64,000 bases of DNA from NCBI GenBank assembly GCA_021464415.1, contig CM038469.1, forward strand, positions 12,068,501-12,132,500, in the 5' to 3' direction. Below the pieces are notes generated by a model. The model did no database searches. It had not been told where the DNA came from and was given only the letters and a program-made list of their open reading frames with translations. This DNA is from Lonicera japonica (taxonomy: Eukaryota; Streptophyta; Magnoliopsida; Dipsacales; Caprifoliaceae). Position 1 is the first letter of the stretch. Every line of letters begins with the position of its first letter. Shown piece after piece: positions 12,632 to 23,720 of this stretch. The translations under genes and the position numbers were made by a program.

Positions 12632-12634
12632 TAA
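12632..12634. other. empty target site (TAA) of the MITE seen at 36638 and 15147
   Basis: The sequence AAAGTAATTGTCG is uninterrupted here. In the other two copies the same TAA is doubled around a 0.53-kb element. This copy therefore either predates the insertion or comes from a haplotype without it. Confidence 0.85.
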
Positions 12635-12908
12635 TTGTCGAAATTGCCTAACTAGGCGCAAATATTTTTGCCGGGCAACCATTAAGCCCCATACTTTTGA
12701 AAAATCTGTAGGCAACCGACAACTGTAGAACCCACAAAATGCCTTGATGTCTTTTCCCTGGAACTCACCAAGAAAAAGGGAGGAAACTGCTCCTTCACCT
12801 CCTCTAGAATCGGTCCTTGCTTCTTTGTTATTCATGATTTCATTCATAATCATATCTAATCAGTTCACTTGAATCATTTCCATTTTGAATTAGGAGCCCG
12901 AAAAACAA

Positions 12909-13243
12909 ATGGATGGAGCAGATATTGGAAGTGCTGCTATAGGCAGTATTTGGATCAGTGTTGGAAATCGTTAAAGAGGTTGCAACCACAACTTACCTCT
13001 TCAAATCCAAGCTCGAACTCATCGAAAAGACCCTAATTTCTCTAAAGCCAAAGATCGATTTGATAGCTAAATCAAACCTCAATCTAAACCGTCCAGATGA
13101 CACCAAATGTTCAGTGATAAATTGAAAGCCGGCCAGAAGCTAGTTCTCAAGTGCTCCAAAATTAAACCCTGGGACATACCAAGAAAGTTTATATACTCGA
13201 TGAGGCTGAGCAATTTCAAAATCAACTGTTGTTGTTCTTTCAG
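12909..13243 (+). pseudogene. orphan RPW8 exon, copy 1 (frameshifted)
   Basis: It is homologous to exon 1 of the NRG1-like gene (37448-37786) but 335 instead of 339 nt. Two bases are missing in GCTATAGGCAG, and one each near 13109 and 13217. The frame fails soon after MDGADIGSAAIG. Past the exon end this copy reads CTGCAAACACAATTGG where the main gene has CTGTAA, so the coding-like sequence continued here once. No exons 2-6 follow before the gap. Confidence 0.85.
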
Positions 13244-13300
13244 GTACATCTGCAAACACAATTGGTTTCATTTCCGCACTTAAATCTTAGGTTGCGTTTA

Positions 13301-13609
13301 GGCCTCGTTTGGTGGGAAATCAATTCCTTTATCTCTCCCATGGAAGCGTGAAACTAAATTTTCTGTCAAATTTTCTTTCTTGTGTTTTGTAAAATATGAA
13401 AAGTATTTAGGCAAAGGTATTATTGTCTAAAATTTTTGTAATAAATGCTTGAAAATCACATGGAAAAATCAATCCCATGTGTTTTGAGAGAAGAATGGTT
13501 TTACCCTACTTTCCCCACTCTCCGGGAAAGTGTTTCCGGACTTTTTGCTTACCAAACAAAGGAAAGAAACGACTTTCGTTTCTAAAATCCGTGAACCAAA
13601 CGAAGTGCC
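13301..13609. mobile_element. Tourist-like MITE in the intron-1 sequence (copy 1)
   Basis: The ends are GGCCTCGTTTGGT and, inverted, GGCACTTCGTTTGGT, flanked by TTA (13298-13300 and 13610-13612). All three Y copies have it, so it predates the block copying. Confidence 0.75.
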
Positions 13610-13781
13610 TTAGTGTATGTTTGTGTTCACAAGGTAACAATTTCTAAAACGATCTTAATTCTGAGTCTCAGATTTCAAAAGCGAAACAAACTAACAGTTT
13701 CTTAAATTCACGTAATCTAACAATTGTTAAAATCAGTATGCAATTATTCTTGTACACAGTGTTCCTAAAACTAGTTTCGAA

Positions 13782-13881
13782 NNNNNNNNNNNNNNNNNNN
13801 NNNNNNNNNNNNNNNNNNNNNNNNNNNNNNNNNNNNNNNNNNNNNNNNNNNNNNNNNNNNNNNNNNNNNNNNNNNNNNNNN
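13782..13881. other. 100-N scaffold gap
   Basis: Exactly 100 N, the usual placeholder for a gap of unknown size. Sequence on the left is forward segment Y and on the right is inverted Y, so the join is the centre of an inverted repeat. The order and orientation of the two contigs is a scaffolding decision, not sequence evidence. Confidence 0.99.
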
Positions 13882-14165
13882 TTTAAAATTTTAGATGATC
13901 ATCTCACGCACTTCTAAATTGAATCCCCCAGTGAAATTTTACGAAGATGAGTCTACTTATCATATAAATCATTTTCACCAAGTTTCATGAAAATATTAGT
14001 ACTCGAACTAGTTAGAACACTGTGTACGAGAAAATAAGCATACGATATTAACAATTGTTAGATTACGTGAATTTAAGAAACTGTTTGTTTGTTTCGCTTG
14101 AAAGCTGAACACAGAATTTAAGATCGTTTTAGAATTGTTACCTTGTGAACACAAACATACACTAA

Positions 14166-14471
14166 GGCTTCGTTTGGTTCACGGATTTTAGAAACAAAGT
14201 CGTTTCTTTCCTTTGTTTGATAAGCAAAAAGTCCGGAAATACTTTCCCGAGAGAGGGGAAAGTAGGATAAAACCATTCCTCTCAAAACACATGGGATTGA
14301 TTTTTTCCATGTGATTTTCAAGCATTTATTACAAAAATTTTAGACAATAATACCTTTATTAAATACTTTTCATACTTTACCAAACACAAAAAAGAAAATT
14401 TGACAGAAAAGTTTTCCCACCTCCATGGGAAAGATAAGGGAATTGTTTTACATTTCCCACCAAACCAGGCC
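14166..14471. mobile_element. Tourist-like MITE in the intron-1 sequence (copy 2)
   Basis: Inverted counterpart of the element at 37844-38148, with TAA flanking both ends (14163-14165 and 14472-14474). Confidence 0.75.
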
Positions 14472-14528
14472 TAAACGCAACCTAAGATTTAAGTGCGGAA
14501 ATGAAACCAATTGTGTTTACAGATGTAC

Positions 14529-14867
14529 CTGAAAGAACAACAACAGTTGATTTTGAAAATTGCTCAGCCTCATCGAGTATATAAACTTTCTTGGTATGTC
14601 CCAGGGTTTAATTTTGGAGCACTTGAGAACTAGCTTCTGGCCGGCTTTCAATTTATCACTGAACATTTTGGTGTCATCTGGACGGTTTAGATTGAGGTTT
14701 GATTTAGCTATCAAATCGATCTTTGGCTTTAGAGAAATTAGGGTCTTTTCGATGAGTTCGAGCTTGGATTTGAAGAGGTAAGTTGTGGTTGCAACCTCTT
14801 TAACGATTTCCAACACTGATCCAAATACTGCTCCTATAGCAGCACTTCCAATATCTGCTCCATCCAT
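14529..14867 (-). pseudogene. orphan RPW8 exon, copy 2 (frame intact)
   Basis: All 113 codons of the RPW8 exon are open here, and an extra upstream ATG (14883-14885) would add MEPEKQ in frame. That ATG arises because this copy reads GAATGGAGCCC where the others have GAATTAGGAGCCC. The frame continues through the donor position to a stop at 14517-14519, which would give a short RPW8-only protein of 119-122 residues ending FFQVHL. No NB-ARC exon lies downstream in this orientation before the gap. RPW8 domains can act on their own in plants (RPW8.1/RPW8.2), so a small product is conceivable but unproven. Confidence 0.7.
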
Positions 14868-15146
14868 TTGTTTTTCGGGCTCCATTCAAAATGGAAATGA
14901 TTCAAGTGAACTGATTAGATATGATTATGAATGAAATCATGAATAACAAAGAAGCAAGGACCGACTCTAGAGGAGGTGAAGGAGCAGTTTCCTCCCTTTT
15001 TCTTGGTGAGTTCCAGGGAAAAGACATCAAAGGCATTTTGTGGGTTCTACAGTTGTCGGTTGCCTACAGATTTTTCAAAAGTATGGGGCTTAATGGTTGC
15101 CCGGCAAAAATATTTGCGCCTAGTTAGGGAGCAATTTCGACAATTA

Positions 15147-15687
15147 GGGTGTGTTTGATTGGGAGTATTTTTCATGGAAAATACTCATTTTCCACTTGAT
15201 TTGACAACTTAAGGTGTTTGATTGGCTTTTTTTTTTTACAGGTAATTCAATTTCAATTGCCACTTTTGGCTCACACACTTACATTTTCCTTGTAAACAAG
15301 GAAAATTTTTTCTTTGGGGGGGGGCTAGTTTTTATTTTTCAGGCAATTGCACGGTTTTTGAGACAACAATTTACCCATTTTCTACACTAAAAATGCTATA
15401 ACTTAAACTACAAAATTCAAAATTTAATAAAAATTTTATATTTAAAATCTACTCATCAAGATCAATTAAACAAGATCCATCATGACTATAAAATTATGTA
15501 AAAAAAAATACCCATAATTTTTTCTACATTAAAAATGCCACAATACAACCAATATTTTCCGGGTAGAAAATTAAGGCAATCAAACACATTTAATTACATT
15601 TTCCATGCAACTCAATTCTAGGCAATTCAATTACCTGGAACTTATTTTCTTTTCATGTAAATTCCATGCTTACAATCAAACGCACCC
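15147..15687. mobile_element. PIF/Harbinger (Tourist-like) MITE, inverted copy
   Basis: The ends are GGGTGTGTTTGATTG and, on the other strand, GGGTGCGTTTGATTG. TTA is duplicated at 15144-15146 and 15688-15690. It is non-coding and rich in A/T runs. The same element sits at 36638-37169, and its site is empty at 12632. Confidence 0.85.
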
Positions 15688-16601
15688 TTACTTTAAAATA
15701 AAAAAAAATAATAAAAAAATGAGGATATGTTTTGTTTTGTGTTGGAGCTTTTATATATTTTGGAAAAACAAAATGGAAAAGAAACAAACCAAAGCAAGTA
15801 TTTTTGTGTATTCTTAAGTTTCACGTAGGAGAGAAAAAAAAAAACCTTTCGGGGGATGATTTTATTAGGGAAAATTTTACTAAAGGCCTGAATTCTTCGA
15901 GTATTAGACTTTTATACTATTGGTCATTAGACAAAATTCTTTAAGAAAAATTACTTATTAAAACAAAATTACTTTTTGAATTTTGAAATTTGCCTTTTGA
16001 CCCGGTCTTACTCCATTGGCTTTGGATAGCTCCCACTATCGCTTTTTTCTCTCCCTCAATGCAATAGAAAGATAATTCTTTTCTTTTAAAATTTTGTCTC
16101 CTACCTCAGAGAAAAACGAAAAGTTGTCGCCATTGTTTTCTATCTTCTGAAGCTTACAAAAAATTATTCCAAATCGTCTTAAAAAGAGCGACTCTTAGTT
16201 CACGTGAAACTTAAGAATATACAATTTGGGGTATTGTATTATGGGGACGGCATAACCATTAAGAACTGCTAATACAAACACTGAATATAGCCGCGGAATG
16301 TTTCAAAGAGAACGACTTTTAGTCCACGACTCAACCCGGTGTTTCCCAATTGCTAATTTTTTTTGGGTAACTTCGTTCTGTTCGTATTTTGTGGTTCTAG
16401 TTTCAAAATTTTGTGATTATTTTATTTTTAGACAATGCAATCTTTTAAAAATATAACATTCGGCCTGTAATATGAGACAAATATAAGTAAATAATTGAGT
16501 CTTCGTAATAAGTAAATATTGTGTGAGGCATATCAAAGTAAGAGATAAATATTATGAGATGAATATTGTGGAAAACTAGATCCTAAAAGGACTTTTTCTT
16601 A

Positions 16602-17134
16602 GAGCATCTCTGCCATTTATGGTAAATTTATACCCATTTTCACATCGGAGAGATGTAAATGGGTAAAATGTGGCTTGTATGGTATACCATTTTCTTAAAT
16701 TTTAGTCATACAGGTTTAGTTCACTCATATGAACCATACGAGTGTAGTAGACTCGTATCCAAATTGAAAAAAAATACCATAGGAGTAAGTTAGGCTCGTA
16801 TAGCCATTTCTTTTTATATTTAGAAAGAAAAAAAAACATACAAGGGTCTCAAACTCGTATTGAGTGTTTTCAATTTCTTTATGATTTTTTTTAACTCATA
16901 CGAGGGTCTCAAGCTCGTATGGGGTGTTTTCAAATTTATTTTTTTTAACCCATACGAGGGTTTCAAGCTCGTACAGACCATTTTCTTTTTTTTTTCTATT
17001 TTTTTTAAGTACAAAATTCATACGGGTGAAAGATGTCCGTATGATTATATTTTTGCCGCTATGTACAGTTTTTAAACTTAACAATAAATTAGTAAGTTTG
17101 GTTTTAAATTTTATCATTTCCAATGCGGATGCTC
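16602..17134. mobile_element. MITE with internal TACGAG/CTCGTA repeats (copy 2, inverted)
   Basis: Inverted counterpart of 35196-35726, flanked by TTA on both sides. Confidence 0.65.
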
Positions 17135-17246
17135 TTAGAGGAGGAGAAGAAGTTTTCTCCATTTTTCGTGGTGAGTTATGAGAATAAGAAATCTTTTAAG
17201 GCCTTTTGTCTTAAGCTATAGTTGATGGTTGACTCACACATGTTGG

Positions 17247-18181
17247 TGTCACGGGGTAACTCTCTTTTTTCGTTAGAGGCTTACCAAGTGATTGCGTTGT
17301 TTCCACAAACAACCAGCAAATACAAGCACACACACTCACAATTCAGAATATAGGGACAAGCAAGCAAATTACAGGGACAACACTCCCAAACCTTTTCTAT
17401 TGCCTCAATAGTTACAAGGAATACACCAATCACTAATTTGTCTAACTAACCAACACACTTGGCTGCAGACATAATTATATACAGGCATGCAGTTGACAAC
17501 CCCAACTGCATAGGGAATTCAAAATTCAAACACAAGAGACCAACACAACTGCAAGGTAGTTTTGTCTGCACAAAACTGCCTTGTCTAATTCAAACATAAG
17601 GAACCCACACAACTGCCTTGTTCAAATTCAAACATAAGAACCCACACAACTGCCAGGTAGTTTTGTCCACACAAAACTACCTTGTCCTGTGCCAAGCATG
17701 TGCAAGGGAGTTTCCCTTGTCTCAATTTAGACAGCCAACTGCCCACAAGCAGCTAGCTTCCTCAGCTGCCTATCCACATATCCAAAACGACGTAGTTTCG
17801 GTCCTTTCTCGAATTCCCACAATTTCAAGTCATGAGCCACTCATGACTTAGGCAACATTAGCCCACAATGCAACTCTAATAACCCACGTGCTGTGTCGGA
17901 CGCCCACCACGCTTAGCCCGCATGGGGACTGCATGCCACAGCTTACACCAGCCCCCTATAATACCACTTAATGAAATATCCAAAGTGGTAGCAATGCACA
18001 TCAGGTGTCACAAGTTGCTGCAACCCAAGTGCCCACGCACTTGGCTGGATTTCTCGAATAGAGCCTAACTGCCCGCACAGAAAGCCTCTAAAATCCTGCA
18101 CCCCTTATTTCTACCGGGCATGCCTTGGCAATGGTGCAACCAAGTCATGCCACTCCAACCCCAACTACTTAGGGTCTAACA
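17247..18181 (-). repeat. 3' LTR of copy B
   Basis: Read on the minus strand it starts TGTTAGACCC and ends GTGACA. Near 17885 it has a few extra bases (CCCACCACGC) compared with the other LTRs. Confidence 0.93.
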
Positions 18182-21100
18182 AGCCACCCCCACTAGATTT
18201 CCTCGACGTCCTCGTCGAGGTCGAGTCTAAGTAACGGTGGATCAAGTTTTCAAACTGCCAAAGCTGTGTGTCCTTCTCCCAAGTTGCCTCTTCCGGTGCC
18301 TTTCCTTTCCACTTTACCAAGTAGTAAGTTCTTCGATTCTTCTTACTTTGACCCTCGGTTCTGTGATCTAGGATTGCCTCAGCAACCTCGGTGTACTGTT
18401 TTCTGATTGTTGGAGGAGCCCGTGTCCTTGCACCCCTGCTAGGATCATTTGTGTCCTCAACATACTTCTTCAAAAAACTAACATGAAAGACTGGATGGAG
18501 TTTGAGTCGGGCTGGCAAATCAAGGCGATAAGCCAACCTTCCAATCCTCTTTGTGACCTCGAACGGACCATCATATCGCTGGATCAACCCTTTGTGAGCG
18601 GTTTTCCGGTAAACTTTCTTCCAAACCTGTGGAGTCAACTTCAGCATCACTCGGTCACCCAAATCAAACTCAACTGGCCTTCTACTTTCATCTGCCCATT
18701 TCTTCATTCTTCGCACTGATTTAGCCAACACATATTTGGCCTCCTCAGCCCTCTCTTGCTTTTCTCGAGCATAACGATAGGCTGCAGGACAACGACCCTG
18801 AGATTTCTGTTTGGCCACTTCATGCGGAGTGAGTGGCTACTGGCCCGTAGCCAACTCGAATGGACTCTGACCTGTAGAAGAACTTTGATGCAGATTGTAA
18901 CTGAACTGTGCCACATCAAGTAAATCAATCCAGTTTGACTGATTTGCGGTCACATAATGCCGCAAGTACTCCTCGAGCAGAGCGTTAACACGTTCCGTCT
19001 GCCCATCGGTTTGAGGATGATTTGCTGTGGAAAATTTCAACTGAGACCCTAACATCTCAAATAGCGCAGTCCAGAACCGTCCTGTAAACCGTGCATCCCT
19101 GTCACTAACGATATCCAGCGGCAACCCCCAGAACTTGACCACATGTCTAAAGAACAAATCTGCTGCAACTTCAGCAGAACACACTTTTGGAGCAGGAATG
19201 AATGTGGCATACTTTGAGAACCTGTCCACAACAACCATTATGGACACGAAAATCCTTCACCTTTGGCAAGCCGTTGATGAAGTCCATTGAAACACTCTCC
19301 CAAGGCCTGGATGGAATTGGGAGGGGTTCCAAAGTACCTGTTGTTTTCTTCCTCACCGTCTTATCCTGCTGGCAAACAAGACAAGTTCTGACATAGAGTT
19401 CACCATCTGCTTCCATATGGGGCCAATAATAACTTTCAGAAATAAGAGCAAGTGTGCGTTCTTGCCCTGGATGACCTGCATAAAGAGCATCATGAGTTTC
19501 TTTCAGCAAAACCTGCCGTAACCCACCCGTCTTTGGCACATACGGTCTATGCCCTTTTGCATACAAAATGCCATCCTCGACGCAAAACCTTCGGATCAAA
19601 CCATCCTGCACCTGTCTCACTAACTGACTGGTAACCGGATCTAGATCAGTCTTCTCCCTGATCTGCTGCAATATGTCACCTGTAACCTGTGAAACTGCTG
19701 TAACTCTCACTACTGCTGCAGTACTACACTCTGCATTCTCAACCACCGCTGGCATGCGGCTAAGAGCATCAGCAACCTGATTCACACTCCCTGGTTTATA
19801 TTGCAATGTATAATGGAACTGAGCCATGAAGTCATTCCATCTTGCCTGTTTAGGGGTTAGTTTCTTCACAGAATTAAAGCAACTAGTAGCAACATTATCA
19901 GTAAACACAAGGAAATGTCTACCCAACAAGTAGTGCCGCCATGTATGAACACAATGAACGACTGCTGTCATCTCCTTCTCATGAACTGAATACCGCCGCT
20001 CAGTATCACTAAGTTTCCTGCTTTCAAAAGCCAGAGGGTGATCTGCCTGAACCAGAACACCCCCAATTGCAAAGTCCGATGCATCTGTATGGACTTCAAA
20101 AGGCAAGTCAAAATCAGGCAAACGAAGTATGGGACTAGTAGTCACTACCGCCTTTAATTTGTCGAATGCCTCCTGGCATTCAAGCGACCAGATCCAAGGC
20201 CTATCCTTCTTCAACAGATCGGTCAAACACGCACATTTCTTAGAATACCCCTTCACAAACTTGCGATAGTAATTAGTCAAACCCAGAAAACTCCTAAGTT
20301 CTGTGACCTTTTTGGGAGCAGGCCATTCCACAATAGCCTGGATTTTCTGTGGGTCCATCCTCACGCTACCCTCAGAAATTATATGACCAAGGAACATGAT
20401 TTCCTTCTGGCCAAACTCACACTTTTGCAATTTTAAATACAATTTTGCCTCCCTTAGTTTCTTTAAGGCCAACCTGAGGTGCTCAACATGTTCCTCAAGG
20501 GTTCGACTATATACCACAATATCATCCAAATATATCACCATGAAATCATCAAGGTACTCCCTAAACAAATTGTTCATCAACGTACAGAAAGTAGCCGGTG
20601 CATTTGTCAAGCTGAAAGGCATAACTAGATACTCGTAAGAGCCATACCTTGTTACACAAGCAGTTTTCGGCTCATCACCTTCAGCAATTCTGACCTGATA
20701 ATACCCTGATCGCAGATCCATTTTGGTGAAGAATTTGGCTTTCCCCAAACGATCAAACAATTCATCCTGAATCGGCACGGGATAATTGTTTCGAATGGTG
20801 ACCTTATTCAAGGCCCGATAGTCCACACACATTCTGAGTGAACCATCCTTCTTCTTCTGAAAAAGAACAGGGGCACCATAAGGCGCCTTCGAAGGCCGAA
20901 TAAACCCAGCCTTCATCATCTCATCTAACTGTTTCCGTAACTCAGCCAACCTAGTCGGGGCCATGCGATATGGGGCCTGTGCTGGCGGTTTTGCTCCAGG
21001 CACCAACTCGATGGCATGATCAATCTCCCTCCTTGGAGGCAATTTTGATGGGAGTTCATCAGGCATCACATCATCGAACCCTTTCAGTAACTCTGCAACA

Positions 21101-22728
21101 GATTCTGGCACCTGCAAACCCACGGATTCCTCTTCCTCAAAGATCATAGCCAAGTATGTCATTTCCCCTTTCTTCAGACCACTCTTCAATTGCAAGGCAG
21201 AACACATTTCTGTCTGGCCTCGGGTCCTCGACAATGGAACAAAACACGGATTTGGCATATCCATGATGAACAATCCTTGCAAGTGCGGCATAACTGAAAC
21301 TTGTGCCTTAAGGAAGAATTCCAAGCCGAGTATGACTTGAAAATCATCCAAAGGCACAGCCATGAAACTGTAACGACCACACCAATTACCCACTTTCAAT
21401 GACACATCTCTTGCAACGCCACCAACCGGTCTCGCATCCGAGTTCACTGCTTTGATTCTGCTGCCATCATCAACCAATGAGAGGCCTAATCTCTGCACTT
21501 CTCGGTCTGAAACGAAGTTGTGCGTGGCACCTGTGTCAACCATCGCACGAATAGCCACATTGTTCAGCAAAACCTGAACATACATCAACCCATTCACGGT
21601 CGCAGACTGCACTTCCCTCTGAATCACATTGAGGAGTTGCAGCGGGTTAACTCGAGTTGGTTCATTTCCAGAATGGCTTCCCTCTTCCACCACCACAGCA
21701 TTAACTTTTTCCTTCTTGGTACAATTCTTGGCCAAGTGCGGGCCATCACAAATGAAACACCCTCCCCTCTTGGACACTGCGGGTTTTTCATGCTGGGTCT
21801 GTGAAACATTTGAAGTGGAACCTTCATTGCGACCTTTCTTTTTGTTCTTCCACTTATTGTTCTTCGACCCCTCCTTGCCTTTCCCTTTGTCCTTCTCTAT
21901 TGGGGCTGCACTAAATTTGTAATCGACCAGCGCATCTGCCGCGGCCATGGCTGCGGGCAAGTCTTTGACACCTTGCCTCCGCAATTCAGTCTGTGCCCAA
22001 TTCTGTAATCCTTTCATGAAGTTGAACATTTTTTCGTCATCAAACATGTTCTTAATGTCCAACATCAAGGACGAGAATTCTTTCACATACTCACGAACAG
22101 TACCAGTTTGCTTCAACCGGTGGAGATTATCACGGGCCTGCCATACAGTGTTGGTAGGAAGGAACTGCACTCTCAATTCCTTCATCATTACTTCCCAAGT
22201 CTGAATTTGAGGACGAGATTCATCCTCATACCGAGTGCGCCACCACAATTTCGTATCTCCCGAAAGGAACATGCTTGTAAGATCAACCTTCTCTGCATCC
22301 GGTGTACGGACTGCCTTGAAGTAGTGAGACATATCCCACAAGAAATTCTCTAATTCCTTTGCATTTCTGTCGCCAGAAAAGGGCTTTGGTTCAGGGACTT
22401 TCGTTTTGAAGGCACATGCATCAGATCCAGACGCACCGCCAGAGGAATGGACTGCCATCTTCAGAATTCCAAGTTCTGCATCGAGTTTGGAAAGCCTGGC
22501 CTTATGATCGTCTGCAAGAGCCTTCACATCAGCAATAACCGAGTCATTTTGTTCCCCGGTATCTTTGACATGATTCTCAAGCATAACCCGAAGGGACTGC
22601 AATTCAGACCAGATTTCTTCCATGCCCACAAGCAGAGTGGGATTGGTTTCCTCCCCCGCAGGAGGAACACCCACGAGTTCTTCCAAGCGAGTCACACGTT
22701 CACGAATTTCCGCTGTTCCACCAGCCAT
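18165..22728 (-). pseudogene. gag-pol-chromodomain polyprotein of copy B
   Basis: From ATG at 22728 one frame runs about 1185 codons to 19171. It covers gag, the CCHC-like knuckle ([13 protein letters not shown], one residue short of the usual spacing), protease ([10 protein letters not shown]), RT (YLDDIV), RNase H (HTDASDF) and the integrase zinc-binding region (HPGQ..CLVC). A run of four T shifts the frame near 19240, just after the first integrase catalytic Asp region. The catalytic remainder (SDRDARF, QTDGQTERVN) reads on in another frame to TAG at 18837-18839. The C-terminus, with chromodomain (YLVKWKGKAPEEATWE), stays open to 18165, where the stop lies inside the LTR. A longer open frame from a TTG at 22740 is possible, but the ATG is the natural start. 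Confidence 0.9.
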
Positions 22729-22772
22729 GGATACTGTCAAACAAGGATCTCACGAATTTCTAAGCCAAACCT

Positions 22773-22785
22773 GGCTCTGATACCA
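22773..22785 (-). other. primer-binding site of copy B
   Basis: GGCTCTGATACCA on the plus strand, the complement of TGGTATCAGAGCC, three bases from the LTR. Confidence 0.9.
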
Positions 22786-22788
22786 AAT

Positions 22789-23720
22789 TGTCACGGGGTA
22801 ACTCTCTTTTTTCGTTAGAGGCTTTCCAAGTGATTGCGTTGTTTCCACAAACAACCAGCAAATACAAGCACACACACTCACAATTTAGAATATAGGGACA
22901 AGCAAGCAAATTACAGGGACAACACTCCCAAACCTTTTCTATTGCCTCAATAGTTACAAGGAATACACCAATCACTAATTTGTCTAACTAACCAACACAC
23001 TTGGCTGCAGACATAATTATATACATGCATGCAGTTGACAACCCCAACTGCATAGGGAATTCAAAATTCAAACACAAGAGACCAACACAACTGCAAGGTA
23101 GTTTTGTCTGCACAAAACTGCCTTGTCTAATTCAAACATAAGGAACCCACACAACTGCCTTGTTCAAATTCAAACATAAGAACCCACACAACTGCCAGGT
23201 AGTTTTGTCCACACAAAACTACCTTGTCCTGTGCCAAGCATGTGCAAGGGAGTTTCCCTTGTCTCAATTTAGACAGCCAACTGCCCACAAGCAGCTAGCT
23301 TCCTCAGCTGCCTATCCACGTATCCAAAACGACGTAGTTTCGGTCCTTTCTCGAATTCCCACAATTTCAAGTCATGAGCCACTCATGACTTAGGCAACAT
23401 TAACCCACAATGCAACTCTAGTAACCCACGTGCTGTGTCGGACGCCCACGCTTAGCCCGCATGGGGACTGCATGCCACAGCTTACACCAGCCCCCTATAA
23501 TACCACTTAATGAAATATCCAAAGTGGTAGCAATGCACATTAGGTGTCACAAGTTGCTGCAACCCAAGTGCCCACGCACTTGGCTGGATTTCTCGAATAG
23601 AGCCTAACTGCCCGCACAGAAAGCCTCGAAAATCCTGCACCCCTTATTTCTACCGGGCATGCCTTGGCAATGGTGCAACCAAGTCATGCCACTCCAACCC
23701 CAACTACTTAGGGTCTAACA
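22789..23720 (-). repeat. 5' LTR of copy B
   Basis: 932 bp, running from TGTCACGGGG to GGGTCTAACA on the plus strand. Confidence 0.93.

Larger units (their letters stand above)
11085..13781 (+). repeat. segment Y, copy 1 of 3 (NRG1 5' flank plus orphan RPW8 exon)
   Basis: It matches 35084 to about 38313 and, inverted, about 13990-17246. It lacks the 0.53-kb MITE that the other two copies carry at 36638 and 15147. It stops at the scaffold gap inside what is intron 1 of the complete gene, some 8 bases before the hairpin arm at 38322. Confidence 0.88.
13882..17246 (-). repeat. segment Y', copy 2 of 3 (inverted)
   Basis: This is the reverse complement of 35084 to about 38431. Near the gap it has more substitutions and indels against copy 3 (around 13950-14290) than it does further in, which could reflect lower contig-end accuracy or real divergence. 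Confidence 0.88.
17247..23720 (-). mobile_element. Ty3/gypsy chromovirus, copy B (minus strand)
   Basis: Left flank TTGG|TGTCAC is the 3'-LTR end and right flank TAACA|GCTACC is the 5'-LTR start. The flanks are the same as for A and C, read in reverse, and there is no target-site duplication. It is the least damaged copy: only the frame change near 19240 and the TAG at 18837-18839 interrupt the polyprotein, and both are shared by all three copies. Confidence 0.96.
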
